A DNA stretch of 64,000 nucleotides. Source: Yponomeuta sedellus. Lineage: Eukaryota > Arthropoda > Insecta > Lepidoptera > Yponomeutidae. Numbering within the stretch: position 1 is the stretch's first letter; each line of letters begins with the position of its first letter. Positions 50,264 through 62,635 of this stretch are shown here, piece by piece. The stretch lies in contig OW203749.1 in NCBI GenBank assembly GCA_934045075.1, forward strand, positions 4,740,804 through 4,804,803. Reading direction: 5' to 3'. The position numbers were made by a program, and so were the translations under genes. A model generated the notes under the pieces. It was not told the origin of the DNA. It was given only the letters and a program-made list of their open reading frames with translations, and ran no database searches.

Positions 50264-50765
50264 TTTTTAAAAACCTATTTAGAGGCTAAAAATTCCACCC
50301 ATACCAGGATTCGAACCCGCGACCTCTGGCTATCCGTGCCAGCGCTCTTTCCAACCGAGCTAATGGGCGACTCACCGGCATCAGTTAAACTTCGAACCTC
50401 TGTACAATATTCTCTGTATTACGTACAGGCAGCGACATCTGGCTGAAGTAATTTATTATTATTATTATTTGTAATTCAGGCAGGCAGTTATAGAACTGGT
50501 GAAGCCTGTATCCAGATGTACATTTGTGTTTAACTCCTCTGTTTTGTTTCCTTTAGATATTTATCCAGTTTGTTTGCATCACTTGCAGCCCCGAGTACCT
50601 ACTTTGCAATTAGTTTTTACATACGAATGATATTTCTGTACACACATGATTATATTATTTTTAATGAACTAACCTGTGCTCAGGACAATTATAAAAAAAC
50701 AATTTTTAGCCTCTAGATAGGTTTTTTAAAATTGTCCTTAGCACGGGTTAGTGCATTAAAAATAA
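50264..50765. repeat. Family A SINE, reverse, interrupted, plus arm pair
   Basis: A reversed copy (GGATTCGAACCCGCGACCTC) runs into about 110 bp of other sequence (50455-50570), resumes with GCATCACTTGCAGCCCCGAG, and ends in tail arms facing each other at 50640-50765. Confidence 0.7.
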
Positions 50766-50779
50766 TATAAATACATTTT

Positions 50780-51470
50780 TTGTTACTATTATTACTTCAC
50801 TTTACTATAACTTAGAAAACAAATCATTGGTACATGCCCGTACTGGGAATCGAACCAGGATCTCTCGCTTCTGAGTCCATTGTTCAATCCACTGGGTTAG
50901 TTAGTTACACCTGAGATTTCCGCACTTAGCCTCATAGTTGGGCTATTGTACGTAGCAAGTGCTGAGGTACGCTAACACCTCAGACACTAGGGTTTCCTTA
51001 CGATGTTTTCCTTCACCCTCAGCGAGTAGTATTGCTACTATAATTTCACAAATGTACATAACTTAGAAAACAAAGTCATTGGTACATGCCGGGGTTCGAA
51101 CCCACGACCTCCCGATTGAGAAGCCGGCGTTCTACACCGCTCCGCTACCACCGCTCTACCGCCGCTTATTATTAAATTTCATCTCAACAAAACATGAAAA
51201 TAAATTATTTACGTAGCGTATAAAAGTGCCACTGCAGGTCCGTTCCTCAGCAAAGTATGGGTTTAATTGCCACACGTGCCCGCCGCAAGAAACTCAGGTT
51301 TCTTTACAACGTTTTCCTTCACAGTTGACGAGTGATATTGCTACGGTTACTTTACAAATGTACATAACTTGGAAAACACAGTCATTGGTGCACGCATGCA
51401 TTGGGAATCGAGCCTAGGTCTCTCTCTTCGGAGTCCATTGTTCAACCCACTGGGCTACCGCAGCTTATTA
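50780..51470 (-). repeat. Family G tRNA-like SINE with nested family C SINE
   Basis: A family C copy (about 50897-51165, reversed) with its LINE-shared tail (CTTAGCCTCATAGTTGGGC) sits in a tRNA-like element. The host is seen at 50780-50896 (GGGAATCGAACCAGG) and again as a fuller reversed copy at 51190-51470 (GGGAATCGAGCCTAGG, CCATTGTTCAACCCACTGGG). Confidence 0.65.
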
Positions 51471-51499
51471 AAATTTGAAGTTTGGTTAACTAAAAAAAA

Positions 51500-51598
51500 C
51501 AATTTAGAGGCTAAAAATTCGACCCATGCCGGTTCGATTCGAACCCGCGACCTCTGGCTTGTCCTTAGCACGGGTTAGTGCATTAAAAATAATATAAT
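51500..51598. repeat. Family A SINE fold-back, internally deleted
   Basis: A reversed B-box half (TCGAACCCGCGACCTCTGG) is joined directly to the forward tail (GTCCTTAGCACGGGTTAGTG). Confidence 0.7.
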
Positions 51599-51640
51599 TT
51601 GGTTAAGTAAATAGTTATGAGGGAACATAAAATCGAGAGA

Positions 51641-52012
51641 AGCGCTCGTGGCCTAGTCGATTCGAGTGATTCGAATCAATCACATGAGTTAAGCAAAAAA
51701 AAAGCTGCGGTCTGGCGCAGTATGGTATGGGTGACCGTCCCGTGACTACCGCTAGTGGCATTTTTCCGAGCGCTTCCGGGCTTCACAAGGCCCGTCAAAG
51801 CCGTTGGTGCCGGCTGTCAGGTAATGGCAGTGGTTAAGCCATGTCAGAGGCCTTACGGGCGGCTTGATAACTTCTGACAGTAAGGCCCGCCACTGTCTTA
51901 CGATCCTCCACCAACACGGACTTGGCCCCCGTGGTGGAGTATGGTCTAAACTTCCTGCGATTCAGGAAGTGACCTGTGCCCCAGCTGTGGGGCATACAAA
52001 GGTTGATATCTT
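51641..52012 (+). repeat. 5S-derived SINE B1, complete
   Basis: AGCGCTCGTGGCCTAGTCGAT to GTGGGGCATACAAAGG. The 5S-like core is partly diverged (AAAAGCTGCGGTCTGGCGC). Confidence 0.75.
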
Positions 52013-52092
52013 CACTCACACAAAATGGGTGAAGGAACCACTTTGACTCGGCTCTACAGTGCCTGGGACATTGTTTTTAGATAGTGTAGGCT

Positions 52093-52190
52093 TGCACAGC
52101 ACCTGTACTATCCTGAGAGCTTAGTCGGCTTAGCCAACAGGAAAGGCTAGTCAATACGTGCAGAGTCAACCAAGCCGCCGTTTTTTCCCA
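52093..52190 (+). repeat. Short interspersed repeat (partner of 6012-6098)
   Basis: AGCTTAGTCGGCTTAGCCAAC and GTCAATACGTGCAGAGTCAAC. Confidence 0.5.
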
Positions 52191-53055
52191 CGATTTTTTC
52201 CTAACGTTGAAGGAATAGATAAGCCAAAATTATGACCATAAACACAGCTTCTGTACACTTAAAAAACATTTTCATCCCACCATCTCGGAAAGAGTATTTT
52301 TAATCTTCAATATCTGAGTGGAAAAGCCGTTTTTATTCTCTAGAGGATAAAGTAAATTGAATTTAGAACATCGTGTGCACTAAGTTTGTGAATTAAAAAA
52401 ATATTACACTCAATTTAAATAACTGTAGCAATGTTACTTAAATTGTTTTCTTAATTATACCTTAGTATTATTTTGTTATAATTTAAAGATTATTCTACTT
52501 CTAAATACTTACCTGTCATAATGTAGTAATTAATACCTAAACTGAAATAAAAGTGTACCTATCTTTTGATTGTAAACGTTTTTTTTTTTTGCATTTAGTC
52601 ATTTCCTCGCTGAGGTGGAATGAAAAGTTACGTGTTGCACTCGAGTGCAAAGATTTTTCACCTCGTGCTCTTTTGATTCCCTCGCTAACGCTCAGGATTC
52701 GCTGCGCTCGTGATTCAATTTTAGAATCCTTCGCTTGCTCGGTCATCAAAATTGAACACGCGGTTAAAAAGCAACTTTGCACTCTTGTATAACAAATAAC
52801 TATTGTATATAATACAATATCCACATTATGTAGGTAAATAATGATAAGATATTTACGCGAACACACGCGCAAAAAATTGGAATGTTAATCTGATTTCCGC
52901 ATGAGAAGTAACTTGAAATACAGAGATAAACATAATCACAACACACTTCACACTATAATTATTAGAATTGAATACCACATCTCACTAACACACTAATATT
53001 ATAAAGGCAAAAGTTATTGACTGTGTATGTTTGTTACTTCATCACGTCTAAACGG

Positions 53056-53178
53056 CAGTTAGAGGGCAGACGAGCGAGAGGCAGAACACCAATGCGCTGG
53101 TCCGATGCCATAAAGAAGGCAGCTCCCCATCCATTCAGCACGCATCCCACTGCGCATATGACCGAGACAAATTGAGGA
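53056..53178 (+). pseudogene. LINE reverse-transcriptase C-terminal remnant
   Basis: Reads GRRARGRTPMRWSDAIKKAA and a following MTETN, the end of a common RTE-like polyprotein (…RWSDAI…DRDKW). Very short and degenerate. Confidence 0.5.
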
Positions 53179-53417
53179 CTATTGTATATCCTCAAATACT
53201 TTTGTTTTGAACAGTAATTTACAGATTTTTTAAACTATCATAGTTAGGATTTGGTGTAGATTATTATCTGTAAACGCAGGAAGTAGGTGCTGTCTGCTGT
53301 AATACAGGTGATGAGCCTAGCACAGCAGCGGATGCTCAATAATTTTTATTATTAACCAAAACATGTATGTAAAAATTTAGTTGTAGTCTAGTATAAGTCT
53401 TTTAAGTCACAAATTAC

Positions 53418-53945
<528 letters not shown>

Positions 53946-53999
53946 TATATGGACTATATGGTCACGATCCTCAGAATTGAGGGACCGATTAAAAAGTAA

Positions 54000-54140
54000 A
54001 AGAAACGGCTGGAGCGATTTTAATAAAATTTGGTGTGTAGTTAGCTGACACCCTGGATTAACACGTCGGCTACGTTTTACTACGGGAAAATATCTTATTC
54101 CCATGGGAAAATCGATAAACGTCGGGGCACAGCAACTTAT
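54000..54140 (+). repeat. Interspersed repeat R4 fragment next to the array
   Basis: ACGGCTGGAGCGATTTTAAT, CTGGATTAACACGTCGGCTA and ATTCCCATGGGAAAATCGAT. The matching 5' part (GTATGTTTGTTACTTCATCA) is at 53020-53050, so the LINE tail and the tetranucleotide array lie inside one R4 copy. Confidence 0.6.
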
Positions 54141-54334
54141 ATTATGATCTGGCAAAAACTCCTACTCGTGTCTAAATTTTTTCACAAATCATTTTTGGTT
54201 TAATTTTGTTATATATTCCAATCTCTACCGAGCCACATTGTTACATTTTGATGTATGTTTGAAAATTTTCAAGGTAATTAAATAAATAAATATTCTTTCC
54301 TTTTTATGTAAAATAAAGTGTTCTCTATCTATCT

Positions 54335-54960
54335 AAGTACAACTAAATAACTTGTCATACAGGTGCTAATTCGACGACAGATTTAATGCCATAAATACAT
54401 AAATAACATACATACATACATACATACATACATACATACATACATACATACATACATACATACATACATACATACATACATACATACATACATACATACA
54501 TACATACATACATACATACATACATACATACATACATACATACATACATACATACATACATACATACATACATACATACATACATAAATACATACATACA
54601 TACATACATACATACATACATACATACATACATACATACATACATACATACATACATACATACATAAATACATAAATGACAGATGTCGCTGCCTGTACGT
54701 AATACAGAGAATATTGTAAAGAGGTTCGAAATTTCACTGATGCCGGTGAGTCGCCCATTGGCTCAGTTGGAAAGAGCGCTGGCACGGATAGCCAGAGGTC
54801 GCGGGTTCGAATGGGTGGATTTTTTAGCCTCTAAATAGGTTTTTACATAAATAACATCCAAGACCCGAGACAAACTAGAACAGTCCGTTTTCTAGTTTGA
54901 CACGGCCGGGGATCGAACGTGAGACCTTCGGTTTCACAGTGTGCCAAGACCGCTGCGCGA
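54335..54960 (-). repeat. Family E SINE disrupted by a CATA array and a family A SINE
   Basis: The SINE body (TAAGTACAACTAAATAAC…GATTTAATGCCATAAATAC) resumes at 54850 with ATCCAAGACCCGAGACAAAC and a decayed tRNA-like head. Between lie about 68 CATA units (54405-54678) and a 5'-truncated family A SINE (54679-54845) flanked by ACATAAATGAC/ACATAAATAAC. Confidence 0.8.
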
Positions 54961-55624
54961 ATAATTAATGCGACTCAATACTGCATTGCGTGGAATGCAA
55001 AAAAAGTTTCAAGGTTGTTACATTATAAATTTATAATTTATAACTTGACAGTTATTTGATAAGATCTTTGTGGACCCTGTAGGGCACGCAACATTTAAAG
55101 TGCTATATAAAAGTATGCATAACATTAAGTTAAATTTAATTTGAAAACCTACCTACTTTGTCTATAGAATTGAAAACATTTTTTTTTGTCCGCTCTGAGT
55201 GCTTAGTGCGAGTTTGACAGATCCAATCGAATAACTTTACTACCGCGTTAATCGAGCATTGAGTAGTGAGTATGAGTAAGTTAACCGTTCGAACTGGCAA
55301 AACGCTGTCACAGTACAACTCGCACTCGCGTTTATTCGTGTTTCGGCTGGTAAACGTGTTCACTTCTCAACGTAAACCATTACAACTCGCACTCAGCAAT
55401 TTTAATTTCCATACTTGTCGCTAGGTGGCGCTTCCTCGATGCTATAGAAATATGAGTTTACGTTAACGCGATCGAGTAGTTAAAAAACTCGCACTAAGCA
55501 CTCTGTATAGTTGCCCAGTTAGAGATTATTATGACATACTGCCAGTCATACTCGATAAGTTTGTCAACCTTTCACCCGACTGCGCCGAAGCTTAAAATGA
55601 GGGTTTGTTTGGCTCGATTTTATG

Positions 55625-55985
55625 GATATCAACCCTTGTATGTCCCCACTGCTGGGGCACGGGTCTCATCCTGCTTCGCAGAAAGTATAGACCATACTGC
55701 ACCACGGGGCCAACTCCCGGTGGGTGGGGGATTGTAAGACAGTGGCGGGCCTTACTGTCAGAAGTTATCGAGCCGCCCATAAGGCCTCTGACATGGCTTA
55801 ACGACTGCCGTTACCTGACAGCCCGCACCAACGGCTTAACGTGCCTTGCGAAGCACGGAAGCGCTCGGAAAAAATGCCACTAGCCGTAGTCACGGGACGG
55901 TTACCTATCCTGCACTTGACCGCGCCTGTTGTTGCTTAACTCAAGTGATTGATTCCAATCACTCGGTTCGGCTAGGCCACGACAG
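55625..55985 (-). repeat. 5S-derived SINE B1, complete reversed
   Basis: TATCAACCCTTGTATGTCCCC to TCACTCGGTTCGGCTAGGCC. The 5S-like core is reversed (GACCGCGCCTGTTGTTGCTT). Confidence 0.8.
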
Positions 55986-56304
55986 GCCATTACAGGCCAC
56001 GCCTGTAATGATACATGTACGAGCATATTATGTGGAAAAATAAATCATCAACTCTCGTTTCTTGCAATTGTTTTTTTCAAATTAGACGTTGATTTTAACC
56101 TAACCTAACCGGTTTACTAAGCAGCGGTACTTCATCTTCAGTCCATTGAACTTGAATCAATAGGTCAACAATCTGCTGATTAATATTAATCTCAATTAAA
56201 TTAATTATCCATTGAGTCATTTTTCAGCCCACAGGGCTACTGCCGCTTATTATTTGATCTCATCAAAATCTGAAGATTGGTCAACTTGTTATTCGGGAAC
56301 ATAC

Positions 56305-56730
56305 AATAAGGCTTAGCCGAACCGAGTGATTGGGATCAATCATTTGAAAACCTATTTAGAGGCTAAAAATTCCACCCATGCCGGGATCCGAACCCGCGAC
56401 CTCTGGCTATAGCGCTCTTTCCAGCTCAGTTGGAAAGAGCGCTGGCACGGATAGCCAGAGGTCGCGGGTTCGAATGCCGGCATGGGTGGAATTTAAAAAC
56501 CTATTTAGCCTCTAAATAGGTTTTTAAAATTGTCCTTAGCACGGGTTAGTGCATTAAAAATAGTATAATCAATCATTTGAGTTAGGCAACAAGAAGCGCG
56601 GTCAGGTGCAGAACGGGTGACTGTCCCGTGACTACCGCTAGTGGCATTTTTCCGAGCGCTTCCGTGCTTCGCAAGGCACGCTAAGCCGTTGGTGCCGGCT
56701 GTCATGCAATGACAGTAGTTGAGCCATGAG
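56305..56730 (+). repeat. 5S-derived SINE B1 split by a family A insertion
   Basis: Host pieces are 56312-56347 and 56568-56730. The 13-bp ATCAATCATTTGA at both junctions is the duplication made by the insert. Confidence 0.85.
56348..56567. repeat. Family A SINE, palindromic, nested with 13-bp duplication
   Basis: A reversed arm (CCACCCATGCCGGGATCCGAA) meets a forward arm at AGCGCTCTTTCCAGCTCAGTT. The tail is partly doubled (CTATTTAGCCTCTAAATAGG). ATCAATCATTTGA at 56335-56347 and 56568-56580 flanks the unit. Confidence 0.88.
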
Positions 56731-56983
56731 AAACTCCGAGCTTAGTTCTCTCCTTAGCTCGCTGAGCTACTTTGAGCGTCTATTCTACATAAATAATATA
56801 CAATGACACAGCTGTTTAAATTTTCTACAAGAATGCTTATTATTAATTGCCTAAACAATCATTGTTTACTCGATGAGGTAGCGTGCGAAATGATATGCAT
56901 CAATAATCAAAACACTGCAACCACAAATAAAATGGCTGCTAAAATCTTTAACAAAATGCCAGAAAATATCAAAGATAATGTCA

Positions 56984-57310
56984 ACCCTTGTACCTCCTCG
57001 CTGCTGGGTACGAGTCTCTTCCTGCATCGCAGGAAGGTTAGGCCATACTCCACCAAGAGGGCCAAGTCCGACTTGGTGGAGGATTGTAAGACAGTAGCGG
57101 GCCTTACTGTCAGAAGTTATCAAGCCGCCCCAAAGGCCTCTGGCATGACTTAACGACTGCCATTACATGACAGCCGGTACCAACGGCGTAACGTGCCTTG
57201 CGAAGCACGGAAGCGCTTGGAAAGAATGCCACTAGCGGTAGTCAATGGACGGTCACTTCCTGTACCTGTGCGCGCGTGTAGTTAATTGAATCAATTTCCA
57301 TGTTCCACTA
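56984..57310 (-). repeat. 5S-derived SINE B1, reversed
   Basis: TGTCAACCCTTGTACCTCCTC to a decayed head (TTGAATCAATTTCCATGTTC). Confidence 0.75.
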
Positions 57311-58749
57311 GGCGATGAGCCGTTCGAACTAATAGTTTCCATCCGCTAGTTCTGATAGGTTCACACGACCTATGCATATGTTTTATGTCAAGGATCTTCT
57401 CAAAACAATCGTTTGGCAGATAGGCGTTAATCTAGCCAGACATTTCAAGTAAATGTAGCTTGAAGGTCGCGATAAAAGTGAACACGCAGGATACAAAGTC
57501 AATAAATAAACAACACCACACAACATAGTCGGTTGTTCTGCGCCTTGATTGTGTAATTTTTCACGTATAAATATGTGCGCGGACGCGGAATGTTTACTTA
57601 AGCTCTGCCGTATAGATATAAGGCGTATTATATGCCTATCGCACATAGTGGATTCCGCGTTTCTGTGGATATCTGATACGTGACTGTAATTTGATATTAT
57701 ATTTACGGTCAGAAGTCTTAAACGGTCAAAACTAGTTTTGACTGTTAAATTTAGTCAAAACTAGTCTTGACTGCAGACTATCTTATGATTAAAATATCAG
57801 CAGTTATTACGCCACTCAATCTGCGACAGCAAGAACATCGGTGCGACGAAGCGCGTAGCGTAGCGGAGCGCGAAGGAGCGTGTTAGGTTGAACATGTAAG
57901 ACCGAAAACCAACTCGACATTGTTTGATACATATTAAAATTCTACTTTGAACAAAAGTACTTCCGACTGATTTTAGCAGTCAAAACTATTTTTGACCCTT
58001 TAAGAGTTTTGACTGTAACATATATATTGACTGTGATATTGAGCCACATAATTGTACAGTAAAGTTCAGTAGATATTTCGTTTCTGCACACAGATGTATA
58101 CGTGAAATGTTACATAATCAGTGAGCAGGGTCTTGTTTCATAAGATTACGATTTGTAATTTATCATGACTATTCGATGTCTTCTTACTGGTTAACCTGCG
58201 GGTGAAATGACTTCGGAACGTGCAATTGTAATGTACCGTAATATAATTCATTAGCCCGTGTTCATCGACTGTGTTACAAAAATTTACATAATTAAGGCGC
58301 TTTGAGAAATGAAAACAAGAACGAGTGCGTGAATTTGGCACCCCCTTACTTACCCCCTTAGGGTACCGTCCTGGTGGGCGAGTGTCTAAACTGCATAGTT
58401 TTATTTTTATTTAATCACAAGAAGCTCGCAGCGCAAATACAATTTAGGTAGACAATTAATTAGTCTTAACATCGGCCAATTACGAGCATTTTTAATACGG
58501 TTAGAATCATAATAGTAAATTCGTTTCATGAGGATTCTACAAAAAACAAACAAATGCATGGAATTTGGAAGAAAAACTAAGCTAAAAATAATTTTGGTAT
58601 AGTGAATAATAATTATGCATTTAATAAATATTACTGTTACTAAGAGGGGATTAAATTTTGGTGTGGTTGTGTAAGTGTGTGTTTATGTTTGTTGAGTGAG
58701 TGTGTGTGTTTAATGTATGCGTGTAATAGTGATCAAGTATTTAAGGTGT
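57311..58749. other. No gene recognised
   Basis: AT-rich. At 57710-58020 the motif AGTCAAAACTA and its inverse recur (GGTCAAAACTAGTTTTGACTG is one 21-bp run shortened here to its halves), suggesting a fold-back MITE. A GCGTAGCGTAGCGGAGCGCG block is at 57860. Confidence 0.4.
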
Positions 58750-59095
58750 TCAGCTTTGTTCGTTAGGGATACTTTGCAGCGTGTCTTTTAGCCGTTTTTT
58801 GAATACGAACTTGTTTGCGTGGAAAATGTCTAAGTCGAAGAACTTGGCGTTAAAAGTTTTTGGCAGTCGATGGCTGATTGAGTTTTGTGCATAATTTGTG
58901 TTGACGAAAGGGATATGAAACAGGCGTGTGTTAGTATGACAGGTGCGTCTAGCGGGTGTGTTAAGATTTAGGACCGAGGACATGAGATATTTCCTTTGCA
59001 AATGTCAAAAAGGAACAACATGTCCAAAAGGACACGCCTATCCCAGAGACTTAGGACCCCATGGCGATTACATGAATCCTCATATCAGTCGTAGC

Positions 59096-62000
59096 TAGCG
59101 ATGGGTTTTTGCCCGGACATTTACGGACGTATTGAATAAACGCCCAATAACCGTCCATTTATGCCCAATAAACGCCCGATCACAGGGCATTTACTTTATT
59201 TGCTAATTACCACAAATTATTACTTAATGCTTCGATCAAATTATTTTTTAGTGTTTGTTTAATGTAAAGTAAAACTATAACTCGCACTATAAATAGGTAC
59301 TTAGTTTTTAAAACAACCATTTGTTATCAATCGATCCTAAAATCGATTCATCATCCGACATCCATCCCTATTTACGATAGTTTATGTTATGATCGTATGT
59401 CGTACGTGTCTATTGTCGATGGTCGGGAATTTTCCTAACTAATCGGAGCACAGAAACAAAGTACTCTGAGCACTACACCCGAGCTGCATGCATACACTCA
59501 TTTCTACGTGCATTTAATTGTGGAAGTGTTTAGTAATCGTCGTCCGCCTGACGAAACTGTTGCGGTGAGTACCTATATACCTACATACCTACCTATTCAT
59601 TGTATTTTCTTTTCATAATTTAAAGAACTTGTAAATAAGTCGAATTTAATCAACTTCTAATCAAATCGATATTTGAAACTTTTAAAAAGTACCTAAACCG
59701 ATCAGGGCTGCCAGATGTGAAAAAGGCGCGTTCGTACGGCCAGCTTCAAAAAGTCGTATTTTGCAGGAAAATCGAAATAAAAAAATCTTACATCTTTGTA
59801 ATAATTATTTATTTAAGATTTACTCAGAATTAACCCGGTTTTTATTGTACGATGAAGTCTACTGCAAAGGCGCTTACTTGTTTGTCTCCTTGTGTGTGTG
59901 TGTGTGTGTGTGTGTTGTGTATGTGTGTGTGTGTGTGTGTTTAGGGGAAACTTATCTCGCTACGTACTTGGCTCAAAGTATTGTTATTTGTTGTAGCTTC
60001 ATCATGGGAAGACCAAGAAACCAGAAGATATGGCGATATTTTCAGGAAATTAATGATAAAACCATCAAGTGCCGTTTTTGTGAGAGAGTGTATCAACAGA
60101 AACATGTCCTCAAAATGAGTAGACACTTGTTGGTATGCACCAATGCTCCACTCTCAGTAAAACAACAAGTGAAAGATACAAATGACAGTAATGAACAATC
60201 TTGTAGTCCAACCTGTAAAAGTACCAATGAGGTCCCTGAAGATAATAACAAATCATCATTAACAGAGCTATTTGCAAAGGCCTTGTTAATTTCTGGAGCA
60301 CCGATGTCTATGGTGCAACATCCACTGTGGATACAGTTTTACAAAAAACTGAATTTTAAATTACCTTCCAGAAAGATGCTAGCTACGAAGTACTTAGATA
60401 AACTGTACAATGAAATGGCCAAAGAATTGTTCGAGGATTTGGAAGAAGCGGCCTTCTTCCACTTGCAATGCGACGGGTGGAGTAATATCCGCAATGAGGG
60501 TGTTATCAATTTTTTAATATCCAAGCCGGAAATTGTACTCGTCAAAAGCCTTAATACCGAAGACCAACGCCATACTAGCGAATATTTGTCCAGCGAAATA
60601 GAGAAGGTTATGAAATCTCACGGAGAAAAAAAATTTGTAGTACTTATTGGAGACAATGCAAGAAATCTGCAAAAGGCTTTCGATATCTTGCACATCAAAT
60701 ACCCTTCGGTTGTTCCGTTGAGTTGCGCTGCGCATACTCTTAATTTGTTGTGTGCAGATGCAATGAAACTGTCTGTGATTAAAATTTGCATCGATCTTGC
60801 GACAGATGTTGTAAAATGTGTAAAAAAAAGTCAAGTGCTCAGTGCGATGCTTACTAAAATCAGAAATAACAAGAACATTAACGGTGAAAGTTTAAAATTA
60901 CCCTGCAAAACTAGATGGGGGAGCCATGTTTCGGCACTGAGAAGTGTCCAAGTAAACAAAGCTGCACTTCAAGCTTTGGCAGTTAACGAGCAAGTACAAC
61001 CATCAAATGAGGTGAAGTCAACAATACTTGATGACAATTTTTGGTTCATGTTGGATCAATGTGTAAAAGTATTGAAGCCAATAACAGATGCCATATTTCA
61101 ACTGGAAGGCAATGACCACAACATTAGTAAAGTCTTCATGGTGTTGAAGGACATTAAATCAAAAGTGCAATTCACTTTAGCAACTATATCAATCTTGGAA
61201 AGTACAGATAAAGAAATAGTAATGACTGCCATAGAAAAGAGAACCAAACAGGTTATTAAGCCGATACATTATGCTGCATATCTTCTGGATCCTACATCTG
61301 TAGGAGTTGAACTCCACCAGACTCAAGAGACTGAAGCGATGGAGTTCATTTACAATCTTGCGGAGAGTCTAAATATTGATTGCCTAGCTGAGATGGCTCA
61401 ATATAAGGGACGAGGTGGTTTATGGAGTAAGCAATTTGTCTGGAAGGCTGCCGAAACTGTTGACCCCGTGATGTGGTGGAAGGGGATATGTGGATCCACA
61501 TCTCTCAGTAAAATTGCACTCCGCATACTAACTGCGCCATGTACATCAGCGGCCACAGAAAGGTCATTCAGCATGCAAAGCTTCATTCACAGTGCAAAAA
61601 GAAATCGCCTAACTACCGAAAGAGCAGCCAAGATTTCATTTCTGGCATACAACTGGAATTTGCTAAATAAAAGAGTGGAAAATAGCAATATACTGGATGA
61701 TGATGTCGCTACGGATGATGACCTGGAAGATATATCAGATATCGAATCTGATGTTGACACGCATGAAACATCCTCAAACGAACCCCAACCATCTACATCT
61801 AGAGCATTTGACTTTGTTCCAGTTCAATCACTCGATATACTTAGTGACAGTGATTAGTTAATCGAAATCATTAGTTTTTCCTCACGCACTCAGGGTAAAT
61901 CCGGTTTATAAATGGTTTGTTTGCTCGTCTTGATTGAAAATTAGGTACCGAACGTGATTTTAATTGATAAATAACTCAAAATTCTGCAGTTACAGTACTA

Positions 62001-62357
62001 CAGATTTTTTTAATAATTGTACGAAATTGCTTAGTTGTAGTTAATTATGTATGAATGACGCACATAATAAATAAAGAATCAGTGATATTTTCGATTATAG
62101 ATAACTTGTTTTATTTAATAAAATCGTACAAATAAAAAAAAATTGGCAATCACCTTATTCCTAAATATTATATTTTGGTATAAATACCTAAATCTTATCA
62201 CTATTTAACGATTACGTATTGATAATTGAAAAAAATGAGAAATTATGGTTTCTGCCCTGTAACTGGACATTTATTTCGGCATAAATTCGTTTTTGCCCTA
62301 TTTGTCCAGTTTATGCCCTTTCCGTCCAGTTGGGTTTAAACCCTCTGCCCATCTCTA
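59096..62357 (+). mobile_element. Complete hAT transposon, 3262 bp
   Basis: Terminal repeats TAGCGATGGG (left) and CCCATCTCTA (right; inverse TAGAGATGGG) are flanked by a perfect 8-bp duplication GTCGTAGC at 59088-59095 and 62358-62365. Subterminal GCCC/GGGC-rich motifs (TTTTTGCCC, AAACGCCC) repeat near both ends. It holds one intact transposase gene and sits in a LINE remnant. Confidence 0.92.
60004..61857 (+). CDS. hAT-family transposase with BED zinc finger
   Basis: 617 aa, uninterrupted, encoded by the surrounding hAT element and expected to cut and paste it from its inverted repeats. Residues about 1-45 form a BED-type finger (W10, C23, C26, H41, C45). The catalytic triad fits D157 (LQCDGWSN), D217 (IGDNARN) and E519 (SAATERSFS), with CAAHTLNLL of the hAT core between. 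The C-terminal dimerisation region (LRILTAPCTSAATERSF…) is complete, followed by an acidic Ser-rich tail. I start at 60004; the frame stays open 81 codons upstream, but that part runs through a GT array and is not protein-like. A TTGTTGTAG acceptor before the ATG and a GTGAGT donor at 59573 suggest a spliced 5' UTR. Confidence 0.9.
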   Translation: MGRPRNQKIWRYFQEINDKTIKCRFCERVYQQKHVLKMSRHLLVCTNAPLSVKQQVKDTNDSNEQSCSPTCKSTNEVPEDNNKSSLTELFAKALLISGAPMSMVQHPLWIQFYKKLNFKLPSRKMLATKYLDKLYNEMAKELFEDLEEAAFFHLQCDGWSNIRNEGVINFLISKPEIVLVKSLNTEDQRHTSEYLSSEIEKVMKSHGEKKFVVLIGDNARNLQKAFDILHIKYPSVVPLSCAAHTLNLLCADAMKLSVIKICIDLATDVVKCVKKSQVLSAMLTKIRNNKNINGESLKLPCKTRWGSHVSALRSVQVNKAALQALAVNEQVQPSNEVKSTILDDNFWFMLDQCVKVLKPITDAIFQLEGNDHNISKVFMVLKDIKSKVQFTLATISILESTDKEIVMTAIEKRTKQVIKPIHYAAYLLDPTSVGVELHQTQETEAMEFIYNLAESLNIDCLAEMAQYKGRGGLWSKQFVWKAAETVDPVMWWKGICGSTSLSKIALRILTAPCTSAATERSFSMQSFIHSAKRNRLTTERAAKISFLAYNWNLLNKRVENSNILDDDVATDDDLEDISDIESDVDTHETSSNEPQPSTSRAFDFVPVQSLDILSDSD

Positions 62358-62635
62358 GTCGTAGCCGATCTTAGTGATGTAGCTCAGATATTTCAGAAAC
62401 TTCCTTTGAATTCGTTCTATCATTGCGTCATAAACCTGATATTGTGGGTTCCAAATAGAACTACAATATTCCAGTACAGTTCACGTATGCGAAATACAAA
62501 GTCTTAATGCACTGTGGATCGTTAAATTGTTTAGTCACCCTTAGGATGAAGCCGAGATTCTTGTAGGCTTTGCTTGTGATTTTCTGAAGTTGTTCAATAG
62601 AATCATATTAGTCCGGTAATGGTCGTTTCATTCAC

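Larger units (their letters stand above)
58750..62635 (-). pseudogene. Non-LTR reverse-transcriptase remnant split by the hAT element
   Basis: Reverse reading at 62635-62358 gives KITSKAYKNLGFILRVTKQF and, in another frame, AMIERIQRKFLKYLSYITK. After the hAT element it continues at 59095-58750 with LLDMLFLFDICKGNISCP and TRLFHIPFVNTNYAQNS, ending IPNEQS and a stop. These are the end of a Jockey-like reverse transcriptase ORF. Frameshifts show it was dead or dying. Confidence 0.65.

Noticed and set aside
54355..54785. Reverse ORFs of repeated Met-Tyr-Val-Cys
   Set aside because: Translation of the CATA array only.
59761..60003. N-terminal extension of the hAT transposase ORF
   Set aside because: Encodes a Cys-Val run from a GT microsatellite; the BED finger begins just after 60004.
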